Below are positions 12,041 to 21,575 of a stretch of 64,000 bases of DNA, in pieces. This DNA is from Icerya purchasi (lineage: Eukaryota; Arthropoda; Insecta; Hemiptera; Monophlebidae): NCBI GenBank assembly GCA_039619475.1, contig CM077115.1:494533352-494597351 (forward strand), given 5' to 3'. The first letter of the stretch is position 1; the number at the start of each line of letters is the position of its first letter. The translations under genes and the position numbers were made by a program. The notes below the pieces were generated by a model. That model did not search any database, was not told the DNA's origin, and worked only from the letters and a program-made list of their open reading frames with translations.

Positions 12041-12377
12041 CAGATCATCCCCAGGAATGTTAGACACATCTAGTAAAGGAAGGCAAATTTTTCATAAAAA
12101 TCGCAGATCAAAATTTGACGCGTACAATATGTACTGTCATTCTGAAAAAAATTCCAAAAATGCCGGTCCATCGCGATCAATGTTCTTCATGTCTGAACCA
12201 AAACGGACGGTTTTTCTACTTTCTCAAAACTTTAATCGATGCTTAGCAATGTTAACATTGACGCGCGTTTATTCATTGTCCGTTTCGCGGTGGAACAGTA
12301 AAACGTTTAATAATTCTTTCGTCAGCGTGTAAAGCTCTCTAGGAAGTCACGCAGGAGCTTTCGAGACGCACCGAACG

Positions 12378-13187
12378 ATGAACAGCGGTCGCTGTTGCAG
12401 GCAAGCGCCGCCGAACGGTTGCTGCGTCCCAAAAGAAGGTTCGTCGAAAGCTTGGCTGGACTTGAATAGAATAGAAAATGTGGAAAGAGGGCAGCGAATT
12501 TACGACAGCTTCAAGAGTTCGAAAAAACACGGCAACGGCTACGTCGATCCTTTACCGAGCAACATGAGCAGCTACCGACAGGCGAGGCAAGAACGACTTC
12601 AGAATGCTAGAAAGCAACGCCATTCGGACCTCGGAAGCGGCCAACTTTCAGTCGGTCACCTAGTCGACACCCTGCGAGATCTAAGTCTGAACAACTGCTG
12701 TTCAAGCGAAGAGCGGGTCTCCGAATGCGGTTCATCGTCTCATTGTAACAACGTTAACCGTAATAATCAACACCGGCACGATGAACGATCATCGATGATG
12801 AGGCAGCATCACGACAAGACCGTTACCGCTAATAACAAATGTTACACCGTACCCGTTACCGCACTAGCTACGCAGCCTAACAACATGCAGTCCCAGGCTG
12901 CACATCATCATCCGTTGTTCCTTGCTCCCGACCAATTACAGCCAAACAATTTTATTTTACAACCAACACCAGTTGCTCCTGCCGGTGGTGGTCATCCATC
13001 TGGCAGCGTCTACGGCCTGTACAACGTTTCTAGCGCACCATTGTCTAGAAATTCGCAATGCTGCAACTGTATCAGACAGAATGCGGCTGACACATTTGCA
13101 GCGGCCAATCAACCAAGTCATTCAGTATTTGGTCAAGCTCAGTTTGGACATAAATGTTTTAGATGCGGAGTGGTCAACGTGCTTTAA
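12378..13187 (+). CDS. Unidentified 269-aa protein with Cys-rich ends
   Basis: I do not recognise this protein. The reading frame is open from 12333 (after a stop at 12330), and 12378 is its first ATG. The N-terminus is Cys-rich (GRCCRQAPPNGCCVP). It is followed by a charged segment with AWLDLNRIENVERGQRIYD (about residues 25-45) and a helical SSYRQARQERLQNARKQRHS stretch (about 64-83), then GSGQLSVGHLVDTLRDLSLN. The middle is Asn/His/Gln-rich and probably disordered. The C-terminus has CCNCIRQ and HKCFRCG pairs that could bind zinc. Codon use and GC content are clearly above the surrounding AT-rich DNA, which favours a real gene or exon. No good splice donor is seen before the stop, so it may be a complete single-exon gene. 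It has no signal peptide or membrane segment and is probably intracellular. Confidence 0.6.
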   Translation: MNSGRCCRQAPPNGCCVPKEGSSKAWLDLNRIENVERGQRIYDSFKSSKKHGNGYVDPLPSNMSSYRQARQERLQNARKQRHSDLGSGQLSVGHLVDTLRDLSLNNCCSSEERVSECGSSSHCNNVNRNNQHRHDERSSMMRQHHDKTVTANNKCYTVPVTALATQPNNMQSQAAHHHPLFLAPDQLQPNNFILQPTPVAPAGGGHPSGSVYGLYNVSSAPLSRNSQCCNCIRQNAADTFAAANQPSHSVFGQAQFGHKCFRCGVVNVL

Positions 13188-14175
13188 CGTCTTGTGTGTT
13201 TTTTATGTTCTACTTTCTTTTTTTTTTTTGAAATTTCAGCAAGATCAGTATTTTTATTTTTTTTTTTGATTTTGTCCGTAAAATTTGAAATACTTTGTAT
13301 GTTTTTTATGTGATTTTCGATTTCGTAAATGCGTGTAACATATATGAACCAGTCAACATTTGCGTGCGCAGAAAATGAAAGTCGTATTTTCTCCTTTCCA
13401 GCGATCCCAATTAAAAATTCCGTTAAGTAAACCGATGAAAATCTTAATTATTCCACAAATTTTTATATTTTATTTATAACAATTTTAAATTAACTTTCTA
13501 TTTTATTGTTTATATAATTTTAAAAAAAACAATAATAAAAGAGATGAAACAACTATAAATCATGTATAAACTACGGCTTAAGAAAGAATAGAAAATAAAA
13601 AATTACTAACGAGGAAAAAAAAAGTTATAATATGTCCGTATATTGTATGTTTCCATTTATCAGTGACTGATAAAATCTGAACTAATAGCAGTGAAAATAA
13701 AATATAATTTCTGGCCGACATATCGGACCATTTGTTCAACACTTGTCTTTAATTCACTTTCACGTCTGTTTGTTTATCTGTAATCAAATTTGGGAAGCTC
13801 TATTTAAGGCATATTCCGTTGACAAAAAATTCTAATAGATCTTTGTTTTAAATGATAATATAATAATCCATGGTTATTTTCGACCTATACGCGTTACAGG
13901 ATGTGTAGGGTATGTAAGATCATTAGAGGAGATAGGAATAACGAATGTATTAAAGTTGGTTGTCTCTCCGCGTTATTGTTAATTCGAAACGCCGATTGTT
14001 ATCTGTTATCTCTTATCAGCTTACTCGGTGAGATCGTTTTAATTTATTTAACTGCGGCGTATTTATTTCATTTATCTATTTTTACGTTCGTTCGATTTCA
14101 ATTTCATATTTCAGCGATTAATTTATTTTCTTTTTTTTTATCGTTCACGTTTTCTACATCTCCTCGTGCTGGTAA
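13188..14175. other. AT-rich flank and putative 5' UTR of the family A element
   Basis: The left part (to about 13840) is AT-rich and non-coding and may include the 3' UTR of the preceding ORF. From about 13900 the composition shifts toward the T-rich style of the family A element, so 13844-14175 is plausibly its 5' UTR. The word agatctt at 13837-13843 is also found directly after the element's A-tail at 20281-20287, a possible 7-bp target duplication. An open frame at 13901-14179 is T-rich and has no domain. Confidence 0.4.
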
Positions 14176-14580
14176 ATGAGCTCGTTCAGTGGGGGCCGCC
14201 CGGCGGCCTCCGCCAAGGATGCTAAAGCCAGCAAAAGCATGTCGCTCAACCTAATGGAGGTTGACGTTGCTGCTAAGCGTAAACTCTCCGGTCCCCTCTC
14301 GCCGTCTTCGACTTTACCTAACAAGGATCCAAGGATCTGCGGCTTTCTCAGCCTGATCTTCCTAATCTGGTTAGTTTACCAAATTCTAATAGCGTTAAAG
14401 CCATTGAAAACTGTAATATAGATTCCCATAATATTACTAATATTAATAAGAATAATATCAACCAAAGCCAAAACTCGACCTCTTCCACCTCCAATTATAA
14501 TACAAACGACAACAATACTAAAAAGAAAAATAACAATAATAATAGCAATGGCAATAAAAATAACATTAACAACAATAATT

Positions 14581-14630
<50 letters not shown>

Positions 14631-15986
14631 GATAATGATAATACTACTAATAGTAATAGTAATGATAATAACAGTAATGACAATGTTAATGATAGTAATA
14701 ATGGCATTAATAGTAATAACAACACCAGCAATAATAATATCACTGGTAATGATAATACCGTTAATATCTCTGAAAATCTCTGCAGCGATCAGGGCATTTT
14801 TCCTCCAGACCACCCAGGTCCCTTTTCAATTCTTGTTGAAAATTCATCCCCTGATAAGAATATTGGATACTTTCATCCGCTAGCCTTGGCTAGATTAATC
14901 AACAAAATTTCTACCTCTTTTTCAGATATTGTCCCACAGGGTAAAGGGCGTATCTCTGTTTTGTTCCCCTCTGCCTCTTCCGCTAATGAATTCCTTTCTA
15001 AGACTCCCTTCTTTAAATCCCATAATCTTAACGCATTTATCCCGCATAATGCGTTATATAGGATTGGAGTTATAACCGGTGTCCATCCTTCCTTTCCATT
15101 GGAAGACATCAAAGAAGGACTTGTATCCTCTATTCCGGTCATTTCATTACGACGTATTCTCCGCTCTTCAGAAGGTTCTAAAATTCCGACTAGAAGTGTC
15201 GAACTGAAATTCGCCAAATCCTACCTCCCTCAATTCGTATCCATATATGGACTTCGCTTCTCAGTCTCTCCTAGCATTCGTTCTCCCACCCAGTGTTCCA
15301 ATTGTTCTCTTTTCGGACATATTGCACGCAATTGTCGCAGCTCCCACTCCATCTGCTCCCATTGTGCATCCAAACACTCCTTCTCGGAATGCCCCAATCT
15401 ACAGGAACTTCCTTTCTGTCGCAACTGTAAAGGTTCCCATGTTTCCTCAGATCGTCGCTGTCCAGAGTGGCAAAGACAAAAAGATATAAAAAGGATCATG
15501 GCCTTTGAAAATATCTCTTTCCATGAAGCCGTCAAGATCAAATCGTCTAATTCTGTAACTCAAGCCTTTTCATATGCCAACCGGGCTGCAGCCCCCATTC
15601 CTTCTCCAAACATGTCCATCAACTCTTCTAAGGTTCCCTCTCTTCCTCGTCCAAAATCTCCAACATTCCATAAATTGCACAAGTCTAAACCACATCATAA
15701 ACCGCTCCCCCAATTTCCTTCTATCCCTTCTTATCACCCTCATTCACCCTCAGTTGGATGGGCTCTAAATAAAGTGTCTTCCCCCTCTTTTAATCCACTC
15801 TTGCCTGCTTGTCCCTCATCTGTTCCTCTTTCCAACACTTCGCCTTCTCCCACAGAGTTCACTTCAACCATCTCCAGTCTCTCTGCTGCTATTATGGAGC
15901 TTCTTGCATCTTATAATATACCTTCGTCCTCTTCTTTCATCGACAGTCTTTCATCCTTGTTGTCTAACAGCATTAACTTCAAATAA
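14176..15986 (+). CDS. Family A ORF1: gag-like nucleic-acid-binding protein, one frameshift
   Basis: This ORF1 protein is expected to coat element RNA. From the ATG at 14176 the frame codes an N-terminal segment ending near DPRICG. A one-base frameshift between about 14322 and 14350 passes the reading into the frame that stays open to the stop at 15984-15986. After the shift come an Asn-rich low-complexity tract encoded by (AAT)n (about 14440-14750), an RNA-recognition-like region (LARLINKISTSFSDIVP to FAKSYLPQFV), then three zinc knuckles: QCSNCSLFGHIARNC, CSHCASKHSFSEC and CRNCKGSHVSSDRRCP (about 15291-15470). An EA-rich segment (FENISFHEAVK) and a Ser/Pro-rich tail follow. The single shift is the only visible lesion and could be a sequencing error near a variable tract. 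Confidence 0.75.
14583..14627 (+). repeat. (AAT)n microsatellite inside ORF1
   Basis: About 15 AAT units lie in phase with the ORF1 frame, so they encode an uninterrupted Asn run. The opposite strand reads as Ile or Leu runs, which are artefacts. Confidence 0.9.
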
Positions 15987-16462
15987 TTCAACCTATTTTT
16001 GTTTCTCTTGTTTTCTAATTCCTTTATTTTTTATTTTCTTTTTTTTTTTTTTTTCTTCTTTTTCTCCTTCTACCCTTCAATACCCTTCTTCTTCTTTCTG
16101 TATTTCTTACAGTTCAGTACAATTGCTTACTTGCACGCTTTACATATGGAATTTTCCACGCTACGGTTCATTCCAGAAAATTATCATCTCGTTGGTGATG
16201 GCGTTAAGCAGAAGGAGGCCTACAAACTGGTCCTACACCAGTTCGTGCAGGTTATTCTATTCTTGCTTTCGCTCACTCTGTTCCGAATTTGGCCGCAATT
16301 AAACTTGAAGGTTGCTAAACTGGCACATAACCAAGATTCCGCGAGCCCATTTTTTTTTTTCTTTCATCGCCTTAAATTATTTTTATTGTTACGATTCCAT
16401 TCCTCCTTGCATTCCTTTTCCTATAACACTCATTCCTTACCTTTCTCCACCTCCTAAACCAC
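15987..16462 (+). other. ORF1-ORF2 spacer of family A, with coding-like segment
   Basis: The 476-nt spacer is T-rich, with T-runs near 16037-16056 and 16351-16360. Its middle (about 16135-16345) is less biased. One frame reads MEFSTLRFIPENYHLVGDGV, then KQKEAYKLVLHQFVQ. This resembles the FIPENYHLVGD type of segment seen in DDE transposases of the PIF/Harbinger kind, but the match is short and may be chance. Confidence 0.35.
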
Positions 16463-19400
16463 ATGTCTCAGAATAATTCTTTAAATATTCTTCAGTGGAA
16501 CTGTCGTAGCATACATGCAAATAAACAAGCGTTAGAGGGGCTATTAGACCTCTACAACATTCAAGTAGCATTGTTGTCTGAAACTTGGTTAAAATCCACT
16601 TCAAAAATCCACTTCAAAGACTTCTTCATAGTACGTTCTGATCGTGTAGACGGGTATGGTGGAGTGGCTATTCTTGTTAGAAACGACTTACCATACCAGT
16701 CGCACAGTATTTCCTTCCTTCCTCCTCCTTATCCTAATCTCCCTAATATGGCACATATTTCTCTATCAAATCTCCTTCCTACCCCTATTCACATCGCTTG
16801 TGTGTACAATCCACCAAATTCTAGTCTTGCTCAGCTTCCCCTTCACCCATTCCTTTCGGCTCTTTCAAATCCATTCATCATTGGGGGTGATTGGAATGCC
16901 CATTCTCCACTCTGGGGCTGCTCTGGTCACGACAGCAATGGCTCTATCCTTGAAAACTTCATCCTAAATCATAACCTCTTCCTCCTTAATGATTCTTCTC
17001 CTACCTGCTTCAAAAACCCTTCATCTCCTAGTGCAGTCGATCTTTCTTTCTCTTCTCCCAATTTTGGTCTAAACTGCTCTTGGAGAACTCTTGATGGTAC
17101 TTTCGGCAGTGATCATTCTCCTATTGTTCTAACTCTTAATGACGTCCTACCTCCTTCATGCTTCAAACCTCTTCATTCTCCTCATTGGCTTCTCTCCAAA
17201 ACTGATTGGGGCAAATTTCGTTCTTTAGTCGATTCCTCTCTCTCTCCTATTCAGGCTGATTCCGATCCTCTATCTCAATACAACCTTTTCACCCAGTCTC
17301 TCTATTCTGCTCTTTCCCTCTCATCCCCTCCCTTCCCTTCTAATAACTGTCGTAAAACTTCTGCTGCCTCCTCACTCTGGTGGAATGACGAGTGTAAAGC
17401 AGCCTTCAGGAAGAGTACCGACACTTTTAGAACTTTTCGCTCCTGCTCTTCTATGTCTAACTTCCTAGCTCACAAAGAAGCTAACGCTAGAGCCCGTAGC
17501 ATCCTAAAGGCTGCCAAGAGGAATTCTTGGAGAAGTTTCTGTTCCTCATTTTCTAGAGATACGCCCTTCTCTCAAATTTGGAAGTTAGCTAGCGCCTTTA
17601 GATTTCCCTCCTCCGAGCGCCCTCTTCATTCTACTCCTGCGTTGCCACATCTTCATTCCTTTTTGGACTTTATCTCGCCCGCTTATGTTCCTTCTCTTGA
17701 AGAAATTAGTTCCCCCTCTTACTACTCTACCTCTGAAGACCATTTTCTTTCCTCTCCTTTTCGTTACGATGAGCTCCTATCCGTTCTTAACAAATCCACT
17801 AACTCCACCCCCGGACTAGATGGCCTCTCATATCCAATCCTTAAAAATCTCTCCTCTTCCTCGTTGCATTCTCTCTTAGCTATCTATAACTCCTTTCTAA
17901 TCTCTGGTCACACTCCTAAATCCTGGAATGATTTTATAATCATTCCTATTCCTAAAAGAAACCAGTCTTCTTTCCGACCTATCTCCCTCGCCTCTTGTCT
18001 TCGAAAACTTTTCGAAGGCTTAATCAACAATCGTTTAGTCTGGTGGCTGGAGCATAACAATCTCCTCCCTCCCAATATGTTTGGTTTTCGCCCTGGTCTT
18101 GGTCCAATCGACTGCATTAGTACCTTTCTATCGGACATCTACAAATCATTCCTAGATAGAAAGTTTACTATTGCCACATTCGTCGACGTCGCATCTGCGT
18201 TTGATAATGTTCATCTTCCTTCACTGGCTTCTAAGCTCATTTCCCTCAATATTCCTCCTATTCTCGTTACCATTATTCTTAATCTGTTCCAAAATAGATC
18301 TCTTTTTCTTTCTGTTCCCTCCTTTTCAACAATCAGACGTTGTTACCGCGGCTTGCCTCAGGGTTCCTGTCTTAGTCCTTCTCTTTTTAATATTTATCTC
18401 CTTGATATCGCTACTCTTCGCATTCCTTCTTCTTCTCTCCTTTTTGCGGATGATATCCTTATCTACTCCACTTCAGACGTGCTAGCTACAGCTAACGAGG
18501 AGATTAATTGTTCTCTATCAGTCCTCAGTAGTTCCCTCTCCAGTGCTTTTCTTTCTCTTTCTCCTTCCAAGTCTTCTTCTATTATTTTCTCCCTCCGCCC
18601 ATATAATCGTGCTCTGGTAAACATCATCTCCTCCAACTATCCTATTCCTATTGTTAATTCCATATGCTATCTTGGTCTTTTCCTAAACAGTCGACTCTCT
18701 TTCCAAGAACATATCGAGTACCTTTATATATCTTGTCTTAAGAGACTAAATCTCCTGAAAGCCTTATGTCCTCTCAAGTGGGGCGGTGATCCATATATTC
18801 TCATAATTCTCTACAAATCCATCATTCGTTCCAAACTAGACTACTGTTCCTTCTTATACGGCAATGCCTCAAACTCCCTCCTGCGCAAACTTGATAGAAT
18901 CCAAAACTCCTGTCTTCGGCTCTGCATTGGGGCCCTAAAGTCTTCTCCCATTCCTGCCATTTTGTCTGAATCTAATATTAAACCCCTGTTTATCCGCAGA
19001 TCTCTGCTTGGTTACCGTTTTCTAATTAAACGCCTCCCGATCTCTTCATCTAAACTTATTTCTTCCTATCTGTATATCAATGACCACTGGCGCTTCGTTC
19101 CTCACAAAATCCCGGTTCTTGCGCACATAGCTGCTCGGGTCTCTAAGTTCTCTCCTTATGTCTTTTCCCGCAATAAGCTTCCTTACTTTTCTTTTGATTT
19201 CAATAGTACATGTCTTCCCGTCTCATTCTCCTCTCTTCCTCTTCGTGCTAACTCCACTCCTCAGAGCACAGTGGTCAGTGAATATGTCCACATATTAAAT
19301 TCTTCATTTCCCCGTCATGTAAAAATTTTCACTGATGGTTCCAAAAATGATTGCGGGGTGGGCGGTGCTTTTACAGCCCCCTCGCTTAATCACTCGGAAT

Positions 19401-20206
19401 CCTTCAAACTTCCTTCCTTTTGTTCCATTTTTTCTGCTGAAGCAGTCTCCATTCTCCGTGCTGTCTCCTTTATTTCCTATTCAAGAGGGATCTGTAAGTT
19501 TCTCATTATTACTGATTCCAAATCCGTGCTGCAAGCTATCTCTTCTCCTCCTTCCCACTCGACTAATGACATTATTCTTTCTGTTCGTGCCTCTATCTCC
19601 AACTTGCGCTTAGCACGTTCTATCCTTATTGACTTTTTATGGGTTCCTGGCCACTCTGGCATTGAGGGCAACGAAGCAGCTGACTTCCTAGCTCGCTCAG
19701 CGTCTCTCAATGGTCCATTCCTTCCGCATTTTCCTGCCTCAGACATCCTTTTCCTCTCCGCAAGTCTCCATACCAGACTGTGGGTTGACATCTACCCTTC
19801 CTTTTTTGCCAATCGCTCCTCTTTCTACCTCCTCCTACAGCCTACTCCCAATTCACAGCCTTGGTACCAATTTCTTCCTTTTTCTCGGCGCTCGGCTATT
19901 GTTTCTTTAATCAGACTGAGACTTGGCCATTCCCTCCTTCCCTTTTATCGTTTTTCTTTTTCTCTTTCACCTTCTCCCTTTTGCCCTCTCCACTCAACTG
20001 ATCCTCCCTTTATATGTGACCCCAACCATATCCTTTTCGAATGCTCTGCTCTTTTTCCTCAGTGCTCTCATCTATACGCCGAACTTTTGGCGTTAGATCT
20101 TCCTACCCCTTTCAATGCTTCCTTTATCCTTTCCTTCCCATCTCCAGCCGTTGTTCCCCTCCTTCTTTCCTTTATACTTTCTATCTCCGATCGCCTCAGA
20201 ATCTGA
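16463..20206 (+). CDS. Family A ORF2: endonuclease, reverse transcriptase and RNase H polyprotein
   Basis: The 1247-residue ORF has no internal stop and starts at the first ATG after the spacer. The N-terminal AP-like endonuclease (about 8-230) shows LQWNCRS, E40 in SETW, GGDWNAH (D143, N145), D193 and SDHSP (D217, H218). The RT (about 430-745) has SFRPISLASCLRKLFEGL, the palm aspartate D575 in FVDVASAFDN, GLPQGSCLSPSLFN and FADD (D663, D664). The thumb includes WGGDP and RSKLDYCSFLYGNA. The RNase H (about 950-1080) keeps D958 in FTDGSK, E993, D1018 in ITDSK, H1064 in VPGHSGIEGNEAAD and D1074. A C-terminal C1174-C1185-H1189-C1194 pattern (DPNHILFEC) ends the protein. Every catalytic residue I can name is present, so the protein looks functional and the insertion young. 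The enzyme nicks the target, copies element RNA there and removes the RNA strand. Confidence 0.93.
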   Translation: MSQNNSLNILQWNCRSIHANKQALEGLLDLYNIQVALLSETWLKSTSKIHFKDFFIVRSDRVDGYGGVAILVRNDLPYQSHSISFLPPPYPNLPNMAHISLSNLLPTPIHIACVYNPPNSSLAQLPLHPFLSALSNPFIIGGDWNAHSPLWGCSGHDSNGSILENFILNHNLFLLNDSSPTCFKNPSSPSAVDLSFSSPNFGLNCSWRTLDGTFGSDHSPIVLTLNDVLPPSCFKPLHSPHWLLSKTDWGKFRSLVDSSLSPIQADSDPLSQYNLFTQSLYSALSLSSPPFPSNNCRKTSAASSLWWNDECKAAFRKSTDTFRTFRSCSSMSNFLAHKEANARARSILKAAKRNSWRSFCSSFSRDTPFSQIWKLASAFRFPSSERPLHSTPALPHLHSFLDFISPAYVPSLEEISSPSYYSTSEDHFLSSPFRYDELLSVLNKSTNSTPGLDGLSYPILKNLSSSSLHSLLAIYNSFLISGHTPKSWNDFIIIPIPKRNQSSFRPISLASCLRKLFEGLINNRLVWWLEHNNLLPPNMFGFRPGLGPIDCISTFLSDIYKSFLDRKFTIATFVDVASAFDNVHLPSLASKLISLNIPPILVTIILNLFQNRSLFLSVPSFSTIRRCYRGLPQGSCLSPSLFNIYLLDIATLRIPSSSLLFADDILIYSTSDVLATANEEINCSLSVLSSSLSSAFLSLSPSKSSSIIFSLRPYNRALVNIISSNYPIPIVNSICYLGLFLNSRLSFQEHIEYLYISCLKRLNLLKALCPLKWGGDPYILIILYKSIIRSKLDYCSFLYGNASNSLLRKLDRIQNSCLRLCIGALKSSPIPAILSESNIKPLFIRRSLLGYRFLIKRLPISSSKLISSYLYINDHWRFVPHKIPVLAHIAARVSKFSPYVFSRNKLPYFSFDFNSTCLPVSFSSLPLRANSTPQSTVVSEYVHILNSSFPRHVKIFTDGSKNDCGVGGAFTAPSLNHSESFKLPSFCSIFSAEAVSILRAVSFISYSRGICKFLIITDSKSVLQAISSPPSHSTNDIILSVRASISNLRLARSILIDFLWVPGHSGIEGNEAADFLARSASLNGPFLPHFPASDILFLSASLHTRLWVDIYPSFFANRSSFYLLLQPTPNSQPWYQFLPFSRRSAIVSLIRLRLGHSLLPFYRFSFSLSPSPFCPLHSTDPPFICDPNHILFECSALFPQCSHLYAELLALDLPTPFNASFILSFPSPAVVPLLLSFILSISDRLRI

Positions 20207-20280
20207 GTAGGTGATCTAGGTCCATGTAGTTGGGTCAGTGTTAACACCGAGCCCATTTAAAAAAAAAAAAAAAAAAAAAA

Positions 20281-20314
20281 AGATCTTCTCCGAGGAATTA
20301 GGCCAAATATCTTC

Positions 20315-20352
<38 letters not shown>

Positions 20353-20489
20353 GATTGATACTGGATAGTAAAAAAAAAAAAACAAAAAACACGAGAGTAG
20401 GAAACGTGAAAGAACATGTTTCTAATCTTGCTTAGCATTATCAATTTATGTTTGCAGTCACGTTAGCTTCAATATGAAAAATTATTCAC
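20281..20489. other. Flank with (TA)n between family A and Helitron remnant
   Basis: It starts immediately after the retrotransposon A-tail. It holds a (TA)n microsatellite at about 20315-20351 and an A-run at 20371-20388. There is no gene. Confidence 0.6.
20315..20351 (+). repeat. (TA)n microsatellite
   Basis: About 18 uninterrupted TA units lie 35 nt after the family A tail. Confidence 0.9.
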
Positions 20490-21575
20490 AATAATGAACG
20501 ACGCTTGGAAAAAGCTCGTAAACAATACCATGACAAGAGAGATGGAGAAAATGCAAGGTTTAAGAAACATAATCAATAATAATCGAAATGTGCTGAAATC
20601 CGATTAAAACTTGATCGTCAAAAACATTCACAGTTACGTGTAAATGAGAGTTACAAAGAATGTGAGGCTCGTTTAGCGGCTGTCCGCAATGCTGTCACCA
20701 TACATCGTGAAACTGAGAGCCAAACCGATAAAGAGGCTAGTTTGGAGGCTGTTCGATAATCTGTCACACAATATCCACCTCAAGAATGTTTCACTACAAG
20801 ACCTCCGAATATTATCAAAGCACTACACATGCCCGAGCCTAACCCAATGGATATTCAATATCAGTCGCAACCATTGAACATCCAGGTCCAAACATCGGTA
20901 ATGGCTCCAATCGACTGTGCGCAGCCGGATGTCGAGGATGTGTCGGAGGTTTCTGATAATGTGAACGAGATCAAAAGAAAAACTAGGGCTAATAATACCG
21001 TTAATACCAAGTACGAACTGAAAGTAGAAGAGCTTGCATGGTATTTTCTGTTTCCGTATGGAATCAATGGATCGGGTAAATCCCGAGACCGCAACATCAG
21101 TCCTACTACCAATACAGGATTTTGGGAAGTAATTCAAACGATTATCTGTTTTATACGCTGTCCATGTTCGAGTATAGAAGAATCAAAGGAACAATACAGG
21201 CTTTCTTGAAAAAGCTCGTTGGACCAGACGTAGAGATCGAAGATCTTCATTTGATCACGAAAAATTTGAGAGAATCAGGCCTATTGGCATGCAGCTCTCG
21301 ACGAGCGTCTTCTGGCAAAAATGCAATGCCTTGGTCCACCAACGTATTTTGTCAGCTTCAGTTGCAATGACTTGTATTGGATCAACATGAGGCGAGCACT
21401 AAAATACAAGGCATAACCGTTGACTACACTATTCTATGTCCGGGCTCAAAACTTTTCGCTCCCGGACAAGCGTACATCAGCGTAAGTAAAGTTAGATCTA
21501 TTCATGATCTTCAAATCGAAGAATTAGTGAAAATGAAACGCATGAGAGATCTTCTTTCCAGGCATGCTTGACCTC
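20490..21575 (+). pseudogene. Helitron Rep/helicase remnant with internal deletion
   Basis: Across frameshifts the text follows a Helitron RepHel protein. It starts with a charged N-terminal region (DRQKHSQLRVNESYKECEAR, 20610-20690). KVEELAWYFLFPYGINGSG then matches the LFP-FPYG-type Helitron_like_N segment. NDYLFYTLSMFEYRRIKGTI follows at about 21133-21192. LGPPTYFVSFSCNDLYW, the Rep rolling-circle initiator segment, is at about 21330-21380. Immediately after MRRAL the frame changes to KIQGITVDYTILCPGSKLFA, then PGQAYISVSKVRS and IHDLQIEEL, which is the C-terminal end (motif VI region) of the PIF1-type helicase. The Rep catalytic H and Y motifs and nearly all helicase motifs lie in what is missing. 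The copy cannot be active. I could not place Helitron 5'-TC or 3'-CTRR ends. Confidence 0.75.

Larger units (their letters stand above)
13844..20280 (+). mobile_element. I/R1-group non-LTR retrotransposon, family A, nearly complete
   Basis: This two-ORF non-LTR element has a gag-like ORF1 with CCHC knuckles (14176-15986), a 476-nt spacer, an uninterrupted ORF2 (16463-20206), a short 3' UTR and an A-tail at 20258-20280. The plus strand is strongly pyrimidine-rich (TCT/CTC/TTC codons), so the protein is rich in Ser, Leu and Phe. The RNase H domain and ORF1 knuckles place it in the I/R1/LOA assemblage; I cannot fix the clade by eye. The 5' boundary is set from a possible 7-bp duplication and may be wrong by a few hundred bases. 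The second copy is at 30.2-37.1 kb (-) and a 3' fragment is at 55.6-55.9 kb. Confidence 0.8.

Noticed and set aside
13901..14179. 92-codon plus ORF with hydrophobic segments
   Set aside because: T-rich sequence gives Leu/Phe/Ser codons by composition; position suggests family A 5' UTR.
14376..14813. Ile/Leu-rich ORFs on the minus strand and Ile-rich plus ORF
   Set aside because: They are frame shadows of the (AAT)n tract inside family A ORF1.
17908..19791. Minus-strand Arg/Glu-rich ORFs under family A ORF2
   Set aside because: They are antisense shadows of the pyrimidine-rich ORF2.
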